From the NCBI RefSeq assembly GCF_036227205.1, contig NZ_CP109442.1, forward strand, positions 124,001 to 188,000: a DNA stretch of 64,000 bases. Reading direction: 5' to 3'. Numbering within the stretch: position 1 is the first letter of the stretch; each line of letters starts with the position of its first letter. The stretch is from Amycolatopsis sp. NBC_01480. GTDB lineage: Bacteria; Actinomycetota; Actinomycetes; Mycobacteriales; Pseudonocardiaceae. The notes beneath the pieces are model-generated. The model saw nothing but the letters and a program-made list of their open reading frames with translations, was not told the origin of the DNA and ran no database searches. This document shows positions 16,700-25,782 of this stretch, in pieces. Position numbers and translations under genes: made by a program.

Positions 16700-17206
16700 T
16701 CAGTAGGCCGGGATCTCCGGATAGGACTGGTGGCAGATAAAGGAGCTCGTGACCAGGTAGCCGCCGCCGTCGGTCCGGCTGCACATCGCCAGCGTGCCGA
16801 GGCACCAGCCACCGTTGTAGTCGACCAGGTAGAGCGCGTACCGCACGTTCGGGTCCGCCGGGTCCGTCACGCGGGCGAAGTCGAGCTTGTCGGTCAGGTG
16901 GTCCTCGCTGTCGAGCACGTAGGAACCCGCGTCGTAAACCGGATCGCTGCGCGGCGGATCGGACGGCCCCGGTGTGCACTGGTAGCCACGCAACTCGTCC
17001 CCCGGCGGCTCCGCCATCGTCTCGACGACCGCCTCCGCGAGGCTGTGCCCGTCCGTCGGCCGCGATGCCGGCCGCAGGACCAGGAACGCCGCGACCCCGG
17101 CCGCGATCAGCACGACCCCGCCGAGCGCGAACCACCGCCACCGCGCCCACCGCGGCCGCCTCGGCTCCGGGGCCGGCGGCCCCACCAAATCCGTCATGCG
17201 GAGCAC
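16700..17206 (-). CDS. Small single-pass membrane protein, unknown function
   Basis: About 168 residues (start could also be the ATG at 17197). A short proline/arginine-rich cytoplasmic stretch precedes one transmembrane helix (FALGGVVLIAAGVAAFLVL, about 29-47), then an extracellular domain with four cysteines (YQCTPG, GGWCLG, AMCSR, FICHQ). I do not recognise the family. It is convergent with the HExxH gene and upstream of nothing obvious. Confidence 0.65.
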   Translation of the reverse strand: MLRMTDLVGPPAPEPRRPRWARWRWFALGGVVLIAAGVAAFLVLRPASRPTDGHSLAEAVVETMAEPPGDELRGYQCTPGPSDPPRSDPVYDAGSYVLDSEDHLTDKLDFARVTDPADPNVRYALYLVDYNGGWCLGTLAMCSRTDGGGYLVTSSFICHQSYPEIPAY

Positions 17207-17256
17207 ATTACCGACGGCTCCGGGGAGGGGTCCCCGGCTTCAGCGGCGGAACTCCG

Positions 17257-17832
17257 TCAGCCAGCAGGAATGGCTTTGTCGATCAGAACCGCAGCGATCG
17301 CGGCGGCCGTGGAGAAGGATTCACGGTCAAGAACCCGAGTGCGGGCCGAGGCGCCGTCAATCAGCAGCGCCAGTTGTTCGCCGAGTTCTTCGGGATTGGC
17401 AGCACCGGCTTCGCGGGCGGTTTCGGTGAGGCGGGCGGCGATGGCGAGCTTGTACTCGCGGGCGTATTGCGACGCGGGGTGCTGGGGGTCGTGGAGTTCG
17501 ACGGCCGCCGCGATGTAGGGGCACAGAGGAGTGGACGCGGGCATCTCGAAGGCGGCGAGGAGCCGTTCGCGCGGAGTGAGGTCGGGGCGGTCGAACACGC
17601 CGGGCAGGACGTCGGGATCGAAGCGGCGCAGGTATTCGGCGACGAGTTCGTCCTTGGTGGCGAAGTGCTGGTAGGCCGTGCGCTTGGACACCTGGGCCAC
17701 AGCGCAGAGCTGGTCCATGCCGGTGCGGTTGATGCCCTGATCGCGGAACAGCTGCTGTGACGCGCCGAGGATGCGCTCGCGCGCGCCCCGGCCGCGGCGC
17801 CGGCCCAGCGGGCCCTTCTCCAACTCCGTCAT
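17257..17832 (-). CDS. TetR-family transcriptional regulator
   Basis: 191 residues from the ATG at 17832, chosen because GGGAGG precedes it. The N-terminal HTH is MDQLCAVAQVSKRTAYQHF. The C-terminal domain has the TetR_C-type pattern PLCPYIAAAVELHDPQHPA. It is divergent from the SDR/reductase/LLM operon; two inverted copies of a GTACACxGGTCGGT motif lie between them and are the likely operators. Confidence 0.88.
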   Translation of the reverse strand: MTELEKGPLGRRRGRGARERILGASQQLFRDQGINRTGMDQLCAVAQVSKRTAYQHFATKDELVAEYLRRFDPDVLPGVFDRPDLTPRERLLAAFEMPASTPLCPYIAAAVELHDPQHPASQYAREYKLAIAARLTETAREAGAANPEELGEQLALLIDGASARTRVLDRESFSTAAAIAAVLIDKAIPAG

Positions 17833-17855
17833 GCCTCCCAGCATAGCCCTGTTCG

Positions 17856-17926
17856 GTACCGACCGGTGTACGTAGCTTGCGCCCCGGCCGAGCCGTCGGG
17901 TACGTTAAGTACACAGGTCGGTGTAT
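17856..17926. promoter_or_regulatory. Paired operator-like sites for the divergent TetR gene
   Basis: GTACCGACCGGTGTAC (17856-17871), whose complement reads GTACACCGGTCGGTAC, and GTACACAGGTCGGTGTAT (17909-17926) share the core GTACACxGGTCGGT in opposite orientation. They lie between the TetR gene and the SDR start. Confidence 0.65.
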
Positions 17927-17974
17927 TTAAGAACCCGGACTGGTTCGCAACCCCAACAAGGCAACGGAGTGATC

Positions 17975-18709
17975 GTGGGAAAGCTCGAAGGCAAGGTCGC
18001 AGTGATCACCGGCGGGTCGACCGGCATGGCACTGGCCGGCGCCAAGCTGTTCGTCGAGGAAGGAGCGCATGTTTTCATCCAGGCCCGGCGCCAGGAGGCA
18101 CTGGACGACGCGGTCAAGCTGATCGGCCGCAACGTCACCGCCGTCCAGGGTGACGCGACCGAGCCGGCCGACCTGGATCGCTTGTACGACACGGTAAAGC
18201 GGGAAAAAGGCTCGATCGACGTGTTGTGGGCCAGCGCCGGCATGGGTGAGCCCGCCGTCCTCGGCGAGATCACCGAGGAGCAGTTCGACCGCGCCTTCTC
18301 GCTCAACGCGCGCGGCACCCTGTTCACCGTGCAGAAGGCGCTGCCGCTGCTCAATGACAACGGCTCGATCCTCATGACCGGGTCCAACGCCTCCCTCGGC
18401 GCCTTCCCCGGCTGGAGCCTCTACGCCGGGAGCAAAGCCGTCCAGCAGGCCTGGGCCCGCGTCTGGCTCAACGAACTGCGCGACCGCAAGATCCGCGTCA
18501 ACGTCCTGACCCCCGGCCAGGTCGCCACCGCCAAACAGGAAGAACTGTTCGACGAGGAAACCAAGTCCGCGTTCGAATCCCTGATTCCCCGCGGAAAAAT
18601 GGGCCGTCCCGAGGAAATCGCCGCCGTCGCGCTCTTCCTCGCCTCCGAAGACTCCAGTTACGTCAACGGCCTGGAATTGGTCGCCGACGGCGGCACCACC
18701 GCCATCTGA
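17975..18709 (+). CDS. Short-chain dehydrogenase/reductase
   Basis: 244 residues from a GTG at 17975, 5 bp after GGAG. Features are an N-terminal dinucleotide motif TGGSTGMALAG (a variant in which the last glycine is Ala), the S/T region MTGSNASLGAF, the active-site YAGSK, and the C-terminal FLASEDSSYVNGLELVADGG. It is an NAD(P)-dependent oxidoreductase of unknown substrate. First gene of a three-gene plus-strand operon (20- and 28-bp gaps), probably controlled by the divergent TetR protein. Confidence 0.88.
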   Translation: MGKLEGKVAVITGGSTGMALAGAKLFVEEGAHVFIQARRQEALDDAVKLIGRNVTAVQGDATEPADLDRLYDTVKREKGSIDVLWASAGMGEPAVLGEITEEQFDRAFSLNARGTLFTVQKALPLLNDNGSILMTGSNASLGAFPGWSLYAGSKAVQQAWARVWLNELRDRKIRVNVLTPGQVATAKQEELFDEETKSAFESLIPRGKMGRPEEIAAVALFLASEDSSYVNGLELVADGGTTAI

Positions 18710-18729
18710 ACCGGAAGAGAGCACACCTC

Positions 18730-19353
18730 ATGAGCAGCATCACCCTCATCGGCACGGGGAACATGGCCCGCGCCATCGGCACGCTCGCGGTCACGGGCGG
18801 CAACACCGTCGAGGTCATGGGCCGCGATCAGGCCAAGGCCGACAACCTGGCCAACACCCTGGGCGGCGAAACGACGACCGGCAAGTGGGGCACCGTCCCG
18901 GCCGGGGACATCGTCATCACGGCCCTGTTGTACGACGGCGTCGTCCCGGTCGTCGCCGAGTACGGAGACGCCTTGGCGGACAAGGTCATCGTCGACATCA
19001 GCAATCCGTTCAACGCCACGTTCGACGGGCTCGCCCACGGCGAGGAGACCTCGATCGCGCAGGAAGCCGCCAAGATCGCGCCAGTCGGCACGAGCGTGGT
19101 GAAGGCCTTCAACACCATTTTCCGCAATGTCCTGGAAAAGGGCCGGCCCAACGTTTTCCTCGCCGGCGACAATGCGCAGGCCAAGGCGAGCGTCGTGGCA
19201 TTCATCGAGAGCCTCGGGCTGCGCGCGCTCGACGTCGGCGGCCTGAAAATGGCGCACTGGCTGGAAGGAATGGGCTTGGTCACGGTAGGCCTCGCCGGAA
19301 ACGGGGTCGGCCACTGGGACTTCGCCCTCGGCGTCGACGAATTCACCGGCTGA
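18730..19353 (+). CDS. NADPH-dependent F420-reductase-like protein
   Basis: 207 residues. The N-terminal Rossmann motif is ITLIGTGNMARAIG, followed by VIVDISNPFN and KAFNTIFRNVL, typical of the F420H2:NADP oxidoreductase/NADP-oxidoreductase-coenzyme-F420 family. It could reduce F420 with NADPH and so supply the neighbouring LLM enzyme. This pairing is inference; some relatives act on other substrates. Good ribosome site (GGAAGAG) before the ATG. Confidence 0.82.
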   Translation: MSSITLIGTGNMARAIGTLAVTGGNTVEVMGRDQAKADNLANTLGGETTTGKWGTVPAGDIVITALLYDGVVPVVAEYGDALADKVIVDISNPFNATFDGLAHGEETSIAQEAAKIAPVGTSVVKAFNTIFRNVLEKGRPNVFLAGDNAQAKASVVAFIESLGLRALDVGGLKMAHWLEGMGLVTVGLAGNGVGHWDFALGVDEFTG

Positions 19354-19381
19354 ACCCCGCTCCGAGGAGGAAACCCTCACC

Positions 19382-20284
19382 ATGAAGCTCGGCTTCACGC
19401 TTCCCATCGTCGGGCCCGCCATCAGCAGCGCGGCCGGCCTGAGCACGTTCTGCCGCGAACTCGAAGACCTCGGTTACGACACCCTGTGGGTCGGCGATCG
19501 GCTGGTCACCCCGGTGGACCTGGACAGCACCTATCTGGCCCGCGGGCCGCAGATGGGCCGTTACCTCGACCCGGTGCTGCTGCTGACCGTCGCCGCGACG
19601 GCGACCAGCCGGCTGCGGCTGAACTCCAGCACGCTCAGCACGTTCTACTACGAGCCGCCGCACCTCGCGCGGCTGCTGACCACCCTCGACGTGCTCAGCG
19701 ACGGCCGTCTCGGTGTCGGCGTGGGGCTGGGGTGGATGAGGCAGGAGTACGACGTCGCCCGCAACGCCGACTGGCACCGGCGCGGCAAAATGCTCGACGA
19801 CCTGCTGGCGTTCCTGCAAGCGTGGTGGACGACCACCCCGGTCTCCTGGGACAGCGAGTTCTTCTCCCTGCCGCCGGTCCACGCCGACCTGCGCCCGGTC
19901 CAGGCGGGCGGGCCGCCGATCTGGATCGGCGGTGAAAGCGAGGCGGCGATGCGCCGGGTCGGCCGCCTCGGCACCGGCTGGCTCGGGGTCGACGGGCCGC
20001 CGCCCGCCGCGTCGATCGCCGGCCGGGACAAGAGCGCCGAGCACCTGTGGTCGATCGCGCGCCGTGCGGCGCAGGACGCCGGCCGCGATCCCGACGCGCT
20101 CAAGACGGCCATGCGCATCAACGTCGAACCGGGCACGTCCGTCGACTCACTCGCGGACAAGCTGAAGCGGCACGCCGATTCCGGTGCCGACGAGGCGTAC
20201 TTCGACGCCTTCGCAGTGTTCAGCAGCCTCGACCAGCTGCTCGACTTCGCCGGCCAGGTGATCGCCCGCACCGGCCGGGTGTGA
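19382..20284 (+). CDS. LLM-class (F420/flavin-dependent) oxidoreductase
   Basis: 300 residues of the luciferase-like fold. It starts MKLGFTLPIVGP and contains SDGRLGVGVGLGWMRQEYD and GGPPIWIGGESEAAMRRVGR, the hallmark of the F420-dependent LLM subfamily. AGGAGG precedes the start. It is the last gene of the SDR / F420-reductase-like / LLM operon, so all three may act on one small molecule. The substrate is unknown. Confidence 0.87.
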   Translation: MKLGFTLPIVGPAISSAAGLSTFCRELEDLGYDTLWVGDRLVTPVDLDSTYLARGPQMGRYLDPVLLLTVAATATSRLRLNSSTLSTFYYEPPHLARLLTTLDVLSDGRLGVGVGLGWMRQEYDVARNADWHRRGKMLDDLLAFLQAWWTTTPVSWDSEFFSLPPVHADLRPVQAGGPPIWIGGESEAAMRRVGRLGTGWLGVDGPPPAASIAGRDKSAEHLWSIARRAAQDAGRDPDALKTAMRINVEPGTSVDSLADKLKRHADSGADEAYFDAFAVFSSLDQLLDFAGQVIARTGRV

Positions 20285-20296
20285 CCAACGGACGGG

Positions 20297-20809
20297 TCAG
20301 CGAGGGCCTTCCAACGCGACCAGCAACGTCCGGAGATCGTCGTTCAAGCGCTGCTGCGAGGCCGGGCCGAGGGAGGACAGCAGCGTCAGCTCGGTCTCGC
20401 TCTTGACGTCGAAGACCTCCATCGCGCGCTGCTCGCCCGCCGGGGTCAGGGTGACCAGCACCGAGCGGCGGTCGTCGGGGTCGAAGTCGCGGGCGACCCA
20501 GCCGTTGCGCTCCATTTTGCTGACCCGGTTGGTGACCGCGCCCGAGGTGAGTTGCAGCTGCGTCATGAGCGCGCCCGCGCTGAGGCGGTGCTCGGGCTCG
20601 GTGCGGATGAGGCAGGCGAGCAGTTCCAGCTCCCACAGCTCGATGCCGTGTGGCGCGAGTTCGCGCTTGATCTCGGTCTCCAGGCGGTGGGCCAGCCGGC
20701 GCACCCGGTATGCGAGTGCCTTGGCCAGCGCGACGTCCGGCTCGTGCCGGTCCGCGATGACCTCGATCATCCCGTCCACGTAGTCCTGGTGCTTCGGGCG
20801 CGTCGCCAT
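20297..20809 (-). CDS. MarR-family transcriptional regulator
   Basis: 170 residues with a winged helix: GIELWELELLACLIRTEPEH, LSAGALMTQLQLTSGAVTNRVSKMERNGWVARD and the wing DFDPDDRRSVLVTLTPAG. Last gene of a minus-strand unit with an MFS exporter and an FAD monooxygenase, a usual arrangement for aromatic-compound sensing. The operator is probably upstream of the monooxygenase. Confidence 0.9.
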   Translation of the reverse strand: MATRPKHQDYVDGMIEVIADRHEPDVALAKALAYRVRRLAHRLETEIKRELAPHGIELWELELLACLIRTEPEHRLSAGALMTQLQLTSGAVTNRVSKMERNGWVARDFDPDDRRSVLVTLTPAGEQRAMEVFDVKSETELTLLSSLGPASQQRLNDDLRTLLVALEGPR

Positions 20810-20818
20810 CCTCGCATC

Positions 20819-21988
20819 CTAACCGCGAACGCCGGACATCTTGACGTTCACACGTTCCCCGCGGCTCGACGCCCAGGCCAGCCCGAGCCCGGTCAACGCC
20901 AGTGCCGCGCCGGCCAGGCTCGGTGCGGTGTAACCGAAACCGGCGCCGATCAGGGCCCCGCCGAGTGCGGCGCCGCCCGCGTTGGCGATGTTGAAGCCGG
21001 ACTGCACCGAGGCGGCCGCCATCGTCGGCGCGTCCCCGGCCGCGCGGATGATGCGCAGCTGCACCGGCGGGATGACCAGTCCCGAGGCCAGCCCGATCAC
21101 CCCGACCGTCGCCAGCGCCGTGACCTCGTTGTGCACCGTCACGGCAAACAGGGCCAGTGCCGCGGCGAGCGCGCCCAGCGCCACGTAGGTCGCGGGGAGC
21201 AGCGCGCGGTCGGCCAGCCGTCCGCCGACCAGGTTGCCGACCGACGAGCCGAGGCCGAACAACGCCAGCGCCACAGCCAGGCCGGCCGGTCCGACGCCGG
21301 CCAGCGAGGTGAGTGTGGGGGTGATGTACGAGTAGGTGGCGAACACCCCCGCGAAACCGAACGTCCCGACGGCGAGGGTCAGCAGCACGGCCGGCCGGGT
21401 GAAGGCCCGCAGCTCCGAGCGCAGCCGGACCGGCTGGTGGGTCGTGTCGGCCGGTACCAGCAGCACGATGCCCAGCACGGCGAGCAGGCCGAGCACCCCG
21501 ATCAGCGCGAACGCGAGCCGCCAGCTGACCGCGTTGCCGAGCGCCGTGGCCGCGGGGACGCCGATGATGTTCGCGACGGTCAGGCCGGTGAACATCAGCG
21601 AGATCGCCCGCGCTTCACGTCCTTGGCCGGCCAGCCCGGTCGCGACCACCGAGCCGACGCCGAAAAACGCGCCGTGCGGCAACGCGGTCAGCACCCGGGC
21701 GGCCATCAGCCAGCCGTAGCCCGGGGCGGCCGCCGCGGCGAAGTTGCCGACGGTGAAGATCACCATCATGGCCAGCAGCAAGCGTTTGCGGCTGAACCGG
21801 CCCGACACCGCCGTCAGCAGTGGCGCACCGATCACGACGCCGAGCGCGTACCCGGTGATCAGGTAGCCGGCCTGCGGAATCGACACATTCATCCCGTCGG
21901 CGACCGCGGGCAGCACACCCATCATGGCGAACTCGGTCGCGCCGATGCCGAACGCGCCGAGAGCCAGGGCGAACAGAGCGGGCCGCAT
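20819..21988 (-). CDS. MFS efflux transporter (AraJ/Cmx-like)
   Basis: 389 residues with about 12 transmembrane helices. The N-terminus MRPALFALALGAFGIGATEF is characteristic of the drug:H+ antiporter-1/AraJ group, and GYALGVVIGAPLLTAVSGRFSRK is the motif between helices 2 and 3. The ATG overlaps the stop of the FAD monooxygenase (TAATG), implying translational coupling. It probably exports an aromatic compound or drug. Confidence 0.88.
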   Translation of the reverse strand: MRPALFALALGAFGIGATEFAMMGVLPAVADGMNVSIPQAGYLITGYALGVVIGAPLLTAVSGRFSRKRLLLAMMVIFTVGNFAAAAAPGYGWLMAARVLTALPHGAFFGVGSVVATGLAGQGREARAISLMFTGLTVANIIGVPAATALGNAVSWRLAFALIGVLGLLAVLGIVLLVPADTTHQPVRLRSELRAFTRPAVLLTLAVGTFGFAGVFATYSYITPTLTSLAGVGPAGLAVALALFGLGSSVGNLVGGRLADRALLPATYVALGALAAALALFAVTVHNEVTALATVGVIGLASGLVIPPVQLRIIRAAGDAPTMAAASVQSGFNIANAGGAALGGALIGAGFGYTAPSLAGAALALTGLGLAWASSRGERVNVKMSGVRG

Positions 21989-23484
21989 TACGAGCGGTCC
22001 CGAGTGGTCCACGCGGCGATCGCCTCGGAGAGCCCAGCGACGGAGCGCGCGGCGTGCGCGATGTAGCCGTCAGGCCGGATCAGCGCCGCCCGCACACCTC
22101 GCCACGCCGCGCGACCAGCGCCGTCAGGCAGCGGCGCGGAACGGACCTCGACGCGCGCGCCGGCGAGTCCCGCGAGCGAGCCGTCGGTGGTGAAGTCGAG
22201 GAGCAGGAACCGGTCCGGGCGCAACGCCCGCATGAGGGCTCCTTGCGCCAGCACCAGATCCGGCGCGCGCGTGCCGGTCAGCGGATGGGCGCCGTCCGGG
22301 CGCGGGTAGGCCACCGCCAGTCCGGAAAGGACACCGGCCAGCTGCCGGCTGACCTCGCCGCCCTGGGCGATGAAACCGCTGAACATGTCGCGCAGCGCCG
22401 CGCCGGCCGGGCTGAAGGTGTGCATCAGCGCGTCCTGCGCCTGGGTGTTGGCCACGAGCTGCGCCGCGATCGGGCGCCGCTCGGCGTCGTAGCCGGCCTC
22501 GCCGTCGGTCACCTGTTTCGGCGCCCAGCCCTGCACCTCGGCGGCCAGTTTCCAGGCGAGGTTGGTGGCGTCCTGCAGGCCCACGTTGAGGCCCTGGCCA
22601 CCGGCCGGCAGGTGCACGTGCGCCGCGTCGCCCGCGAGCATGATCCGGCCGACGCGGTACGTCGCCGCGTGCCGGCCGGCGTTGCTCGCCTTGGACAGCC
22701 AGGACGGGCTGTGCACACCGAAGTCCCGGCCGCAGACGGCGGTGAGCGACTCGCGCAGTTCCTCGAGCGTGAGCGGTTCGGCCTGCCGGCGCCGTACCTC
22801 CACTGAGGACAGTCCGACGTCGGCGGCCCGGACGCCGAAGACCCGCGTGGTGGTTTCCGTCATCGGCATCAAGGTGGCGTGACCGGCGGCCTGGTTCCAG
22901 TGGTGCACGGTGCGCCCGACGGGCTCCGCCAGCTGAACGTCGGCGGCGAAGCTGAGCTGATCCGGTGCGGTACCGGGGAAGTCGATGCCGGCGGCCCGGC
23001 GCACCAGGCTGTGCGCGCCGTCCGCGCCGATCAGGAACCGCGCCGGGTGCCACGCCTCCCCCACGCGGACCCGTACTTCGTCCGCCGACTGCGTCACCTC
23101 GGCCACTTCGGCGCCGTAGTGCACCGGGACGGACCTGGCCCGCAGCCGGTCGGCGAGCGCCTGTTCGGTTTGCCATTGCGGGATCTGCAGCACAAACGGG
23201 AACGGGGTGTCGAGGTCGCGGTAGCCGACCCGGTCCGGCAGCGTCGCGAAGTGCGTGTCCGGCACCTGCCTTCCCTCCGCCACCAGTACTTCGCTGATCC
23301 GGCGGCCGTCGTCCGCCTCGAGCATGGTGAGCACCTCGAGCGTGCGCGGGTGCATGGTCGAGCCGCGGGACTGACGGCTGGGCCCGGTGTTCCGCTCGTA
23401 CACCGCCACCCGGACCCCGGCCGCGTCCAGCAGCGCGGCGGCCATCAGCCCGACCGGACCGCCGCCGACCACGATGACGTCCAT
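21988..23484 (-). CDS. FAD-dependent aromatic monooxygenase
   Basis: 498 residues from the ATG at 23484 (GGGGAG upstream). It has the GxGxxG dinucleotide motif MDVIVVGGGPVGLMAAALL, the RGSTMHPRTLEVL block, and GRIMLAGDAAHVHLPAGGQGLNVGLQDATNL, the second FAD motif of PHBH-type hydroxylases; the C-terminus is a thioredoxin-like region. Relatives hydroxylate aromatic polyketides or inactivate drugs such as rifampicin and tetracycline. Coupled with an exporter and MarR, detoxification or tailoring is likely. Confidence 0.88.
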   Translation of the reverse strand: MDVIVVGGGPVGLMAAALLDAAGVRVAVYERNTGPSRQSRGSTMHPRTLEVLTMLEADDGRRISEVLVAEGRQVPDTHFATLPDRVGYRDLDTPFPFVLQIPQWQTEQALADRLRARSVPVHYGAEVAEVTQSADEVRVRVGEAWHPARFLIGADGAHSLVRRAAGIDFPGTAPDQLSFAADVQLAEPVGRTVHHWNQAAGHATLMPMTETTTRVFGVRAADVGLSSVEVRRRQAEPLTLEELRESLTAVCGRDFGVHSPSWLSKASNAGRHAATYRVGRIMLAGDAAHVHLPAGGQGLNVGLQDATNLAWKLAAEVQGWAPKQVTDGEAGYDAERRPIAAQLVANTQAQDALMHTFSPAGAALRDMFSGFIAQGGEVSRQLAGVLSGLAVAYPRPDGAHPLTGTRAPDLVLAQGALMRALRPDRFLLLDFTTDGSLAGLAGARVEVRSAPLPDGAGRAAWRGVRAALIRPDGYIAHAARSVAGLSEAIAAWTTRDRS

Positions 23485-23502
23485 CGTCCAGCTCCCCTCA
23501 TC

Positions 23503-23539
23503 GACAACTTCTACGAACGTGAAGATAATGAATGTTGTC
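23503..23539. promoter_or_regulatory. Inverted repeat upstream of the monooxygenase operon
   Basis: GACAAC (23503-23508) and GTTGTC (23534-23539) flank an A+T-rich centre in the promoter region of the FAD monooxygenase. It may be the MarR operator. Arms can be extended with one gap. Confidence 0.45.
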
Positions 23540-23579
23540 CGATGAGGCAAGGAGTGACCGGCAAGAGCACCTGTTTGCC

Positions 23580-24167
23580 TTATCCCCCCAGGGGAGAAGC
23601 GGAGTACAGCGCCCGGACCGCGGCGTGGATCCGGGCTTCGACCGCGCCGGCGTCGGACGCGTCGAGCTTGCCGTCGAGGTGGAGGAAGGCCAGGCCGTGC
23701 ACCAGGGCCCAGACGGCGGTCGACAGCGCTTCCGGCTCGCCACCGGGAAACGCGCGCTCGACGATGCCGCTGACGTACCCGGAGATAGCGGCGGTCGCGG
23801 CGACGCGCTCGGCACTGCCCGGATCGCAGGGCTCCACGAACATCACCCGGAACAACGCCGGATGATCAAGGGCGAACCGGACATACGCGACGGCGACCGC
23901 GGCCAGATCCTCCGTCGTCGAAGGCTCCGGATGCGCCTCGTACAGCTTCGCGCCGAGTTCGCCGTAACCCTCCGCCGCGACCGCGGAGACCAGGGCGTCC
24001 CGATCGGCGAAGTGGCGGTAGGGCGCCGTCGCGGACACCCCCGCACGCCGCGCCACCGCCCGCAGCGACAACGCCGCGCTGCCGTCCTCTTCGAGCAGCT
24101 CGCGCGCCGCGCGCAGGCAGGCGGCGCGCAGATCGCCGTGGTGGTACCGGTCAGCCGCCTTGGCCAT
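23580..24167 (-). CDS. TetR-family transcriptional regulator
   Basis: 195 residues. The N-terminal HTH is LRAVARRAGVSATAPYRHF; the C-terminal domain is of the TetR_C_33-like type (VAYVRFALDHPALFRVMF). It is divergent from the Baeyer-Villiger monooxygenase, with an 8-bp-arm palindrome between them. It lies upstream of the FAD monooxygenase on the same strand, with a 95-bp gap. Confidence 0.88.
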   Translation of the reverse strand: MAKAADRYHHGDLRAACLRAARELLEEDGSAALSLRAVARRAGVSATAPYRHFADRDALVSAVAAEGYGELGAKLYEAHPEPSTTEDLAAVAVAYVRFALDHPALFRVMFVEPCDPGSAERVAATAAISGYVSGIVERAFPGGEPEALSTAVWALVHGLAFLHLDGKLDASDAGAVEARIHAAVRALYSASPLGG

Positions 24168-24194
24168 GGATCACTCCCGCGCGATGTTGACGGT

Positions 24195-24219
24195 GCTTAC
24201 ATCGTGGGCTAATGTAAGC
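24195..24219. promoter_or_regulatory. TetR-type palindromic operator
   Basis: GCTTACAT (24195-24202) and ATGTAAGC (24212-24219) are perfect inverted arms with a 9-bp spacer, between the divergent TetR and Baeyer-Villiger genes. Confidence 0.7.
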
Positions 24220-24261
24220 GCTGTACACATAGTAGCCGACCCAGCGGACCCTGGAGAAACG

Positions 24262-25746
24262 ATGACCCCGCACAACCACGTCGCCGTCATCGGCACCGGC
24301 TTCGGCGGCATCGCGGCCGCGGTCCGCCTGCGGCGAGCCGGGTTCGACGACCTCGTCCTGCTGGAGCGGGCCGGCGACGTCGGCGGTGTCTGGCGCGACA
24401 ACGACTACCCCGGCGCCGCGGTCGACGTGCAGAGCGATCTGTACTCGTTCTCGTTCGCGCCGAACCCCGCCTGGCGCACCACCTATGCCAGGCAGCCCGA
24501 GCTCCACGCCTACCTCAGGCAGGTCACCGACCAGTTCGGGCTCCGCCGGCGGACGGTCTTCGGCTGCGAGGTCGAACGGCTCGACTGGGACGCCGCCGAG
24601 CAGGTGTGGCGGCTCCGTACCGCCCAAGGCCCGCGCACCGCCGCCCACGTCGTCGTCGCGACGGGCGCGCTCGCGGACCCGGTCGTGCCGGATCTGCCGG
24701 GCCTGGACCGGTTCGGCGGGGTCAGCTTCCACTCCGCGAGGTGGGACCACGACCACGACCTGACCGGGAAACGGGTCGCGGTCGTCGGCACCGGGCCCTC
24801 GGCCGTGCAGTTCGTGCCGGCCATCCAGCCCGAGGTCGAGCGGCTGACGGTGTTCCAGCGGACCCCGGCGTGGGTCGTTCCCCGGCACGACCGCGAGATC
24901 AGCGTCCTCAGGCAGCGCCTGTACCGGAACGCGCCGTTCCTGCAGCGGCTGGCCCGGCTCTCCCGCTACGTCCGTCGCGAATGGACGGTGCTCGCCTTCC
25001 GGCACCCGGCGCTGATGAAGCTGCCCGAGCGCGGGGCCCGCAAGCACCTCGAGCGGCAGGTCCGCGACCCCGGGCTGCGCGCCCGCCTGCTCCCCGGATT
25101 CCGGTTCGGCTGCAAGCGCGTCCTGATCTCCGACGACTACCTGCCCGCGCTCGCGCAGCCCAACGTCTCACTTGTCACCGACGGCATCCGCGAGATCGAC
25201 GAGCACGGCATCATCGACGCCGCCGGCACCCGGCACGCGGTCGACACGATCATCTTCGGCACCGGGTTCCGCACCACCGCGCTGCCCCTGACCGACCGGA
25301 TCCACGACGCCGGCGGCCGCACGATGGCCGAGGCCTGGGGCGACCGGCCCAGCGCCTACCTGGGCACCGCCGTCGCGGGCTTCCCCAACTGCTACCTGAT
25401 GCACGGGCCGAACGTCGGACTCGGCCACACGTCGGTGATCCACATGCTGGAGTCGCAGGCCAACTACCTCTCGGCGGCCGTCAGCCACGCCCGCGACCAC
25501 GGGCTCGCGTCCGTCGAACCGACCGCCGCGGCCCAGGAAGACTTCACCGGCCACGTCGAAGCGCTCGGCGCCGGCAGCGTCTGGACCACCGGCGGCTGCC
25601 GGAGCTGGTACCTCAACGAGCACGGCGTCAACACCAACATCTGGCCGGGCAGCACCCTCGAATTCCGCCGGCGCACCCTCCGGTTCGAGCCCGCCCACCA
25701 CCGGCGGCATCGCCGGACCGCCGGTTTGACCACCGCCTTATTCTGA
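24262..25746 (+). CDS. Baeyer-Villiger-type flavin monooxygenase
   Basis: 494 residues from the ATG at 24262 (GGAG upstream). Two Rossmann motifs, VAVIGTGFGGIAAAVRL for FAD and VAVVGTGPSAVQFVPAI for NADPH, flank the Baeyer-Villiger fingerprint FGGVSFHSARWD (FxGxxxHxxxWD). It converts ketones to esters or lactones, or oxidises heteroatoms. It heads a plus-strand pair with a quinone oxidoreductase and is probably repressed by the divergent TetR protein. Confidence 0.92.
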   Translation: MTPHNHVAVIGTGFGGIAAAVRLRRAGFDDLVLLERAGDVGGVWRDNDYPGAAVDVQSDLYSFSFAPNPAWRTTYARQPELHAYLRQVTDQFGLRRRTVFGCEVERLDWDAAEQVWRLRTAQGPRTAAHVVVATGALADPVVPDLPGLDRFGGVSFHSARWDHDHDLTGKRVAVVGTGPSAVQFVPAIQPEVERLTVFQRTPAWVVPRHDREISVLRQRLYRNAPFLQRLARLSRYVRREWTVLAFRHPALMKLPERGARKHLERQVRDPGLRARLLPGFRFGCKRVLISDDYLPALAQPNVSLVTDGIREIDEHGIIDAAGTRHAVDTIIFGTGFRTTALPLTDRIHDAGGRTMAEAWGDRPSAYLGTAVAGFPNCYLMHGPNVGLGHTSVIHMLESQANYLSAAVSHARDHGLASVEPTAAAQEDFTGHVEALGAGSVWTTGGCRSWYLNEHGVNTNIWPGSTLEFRRRTLRFEPAHHRRHRRTAGLTTALF

Positions 25747-25782
25747 CCACATCGGACACACACGGAAAGCGAAGTGCTTGTC

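Noticed and set aside
20552..22066. 504-residue plus-strand open frame opposite the MFS gene
   Set aside because: Gln/Arg/Gly-rich composition shadow; the minus frame has clear membrane helices and overlaps its upstream gene by coupled start and stop codons.
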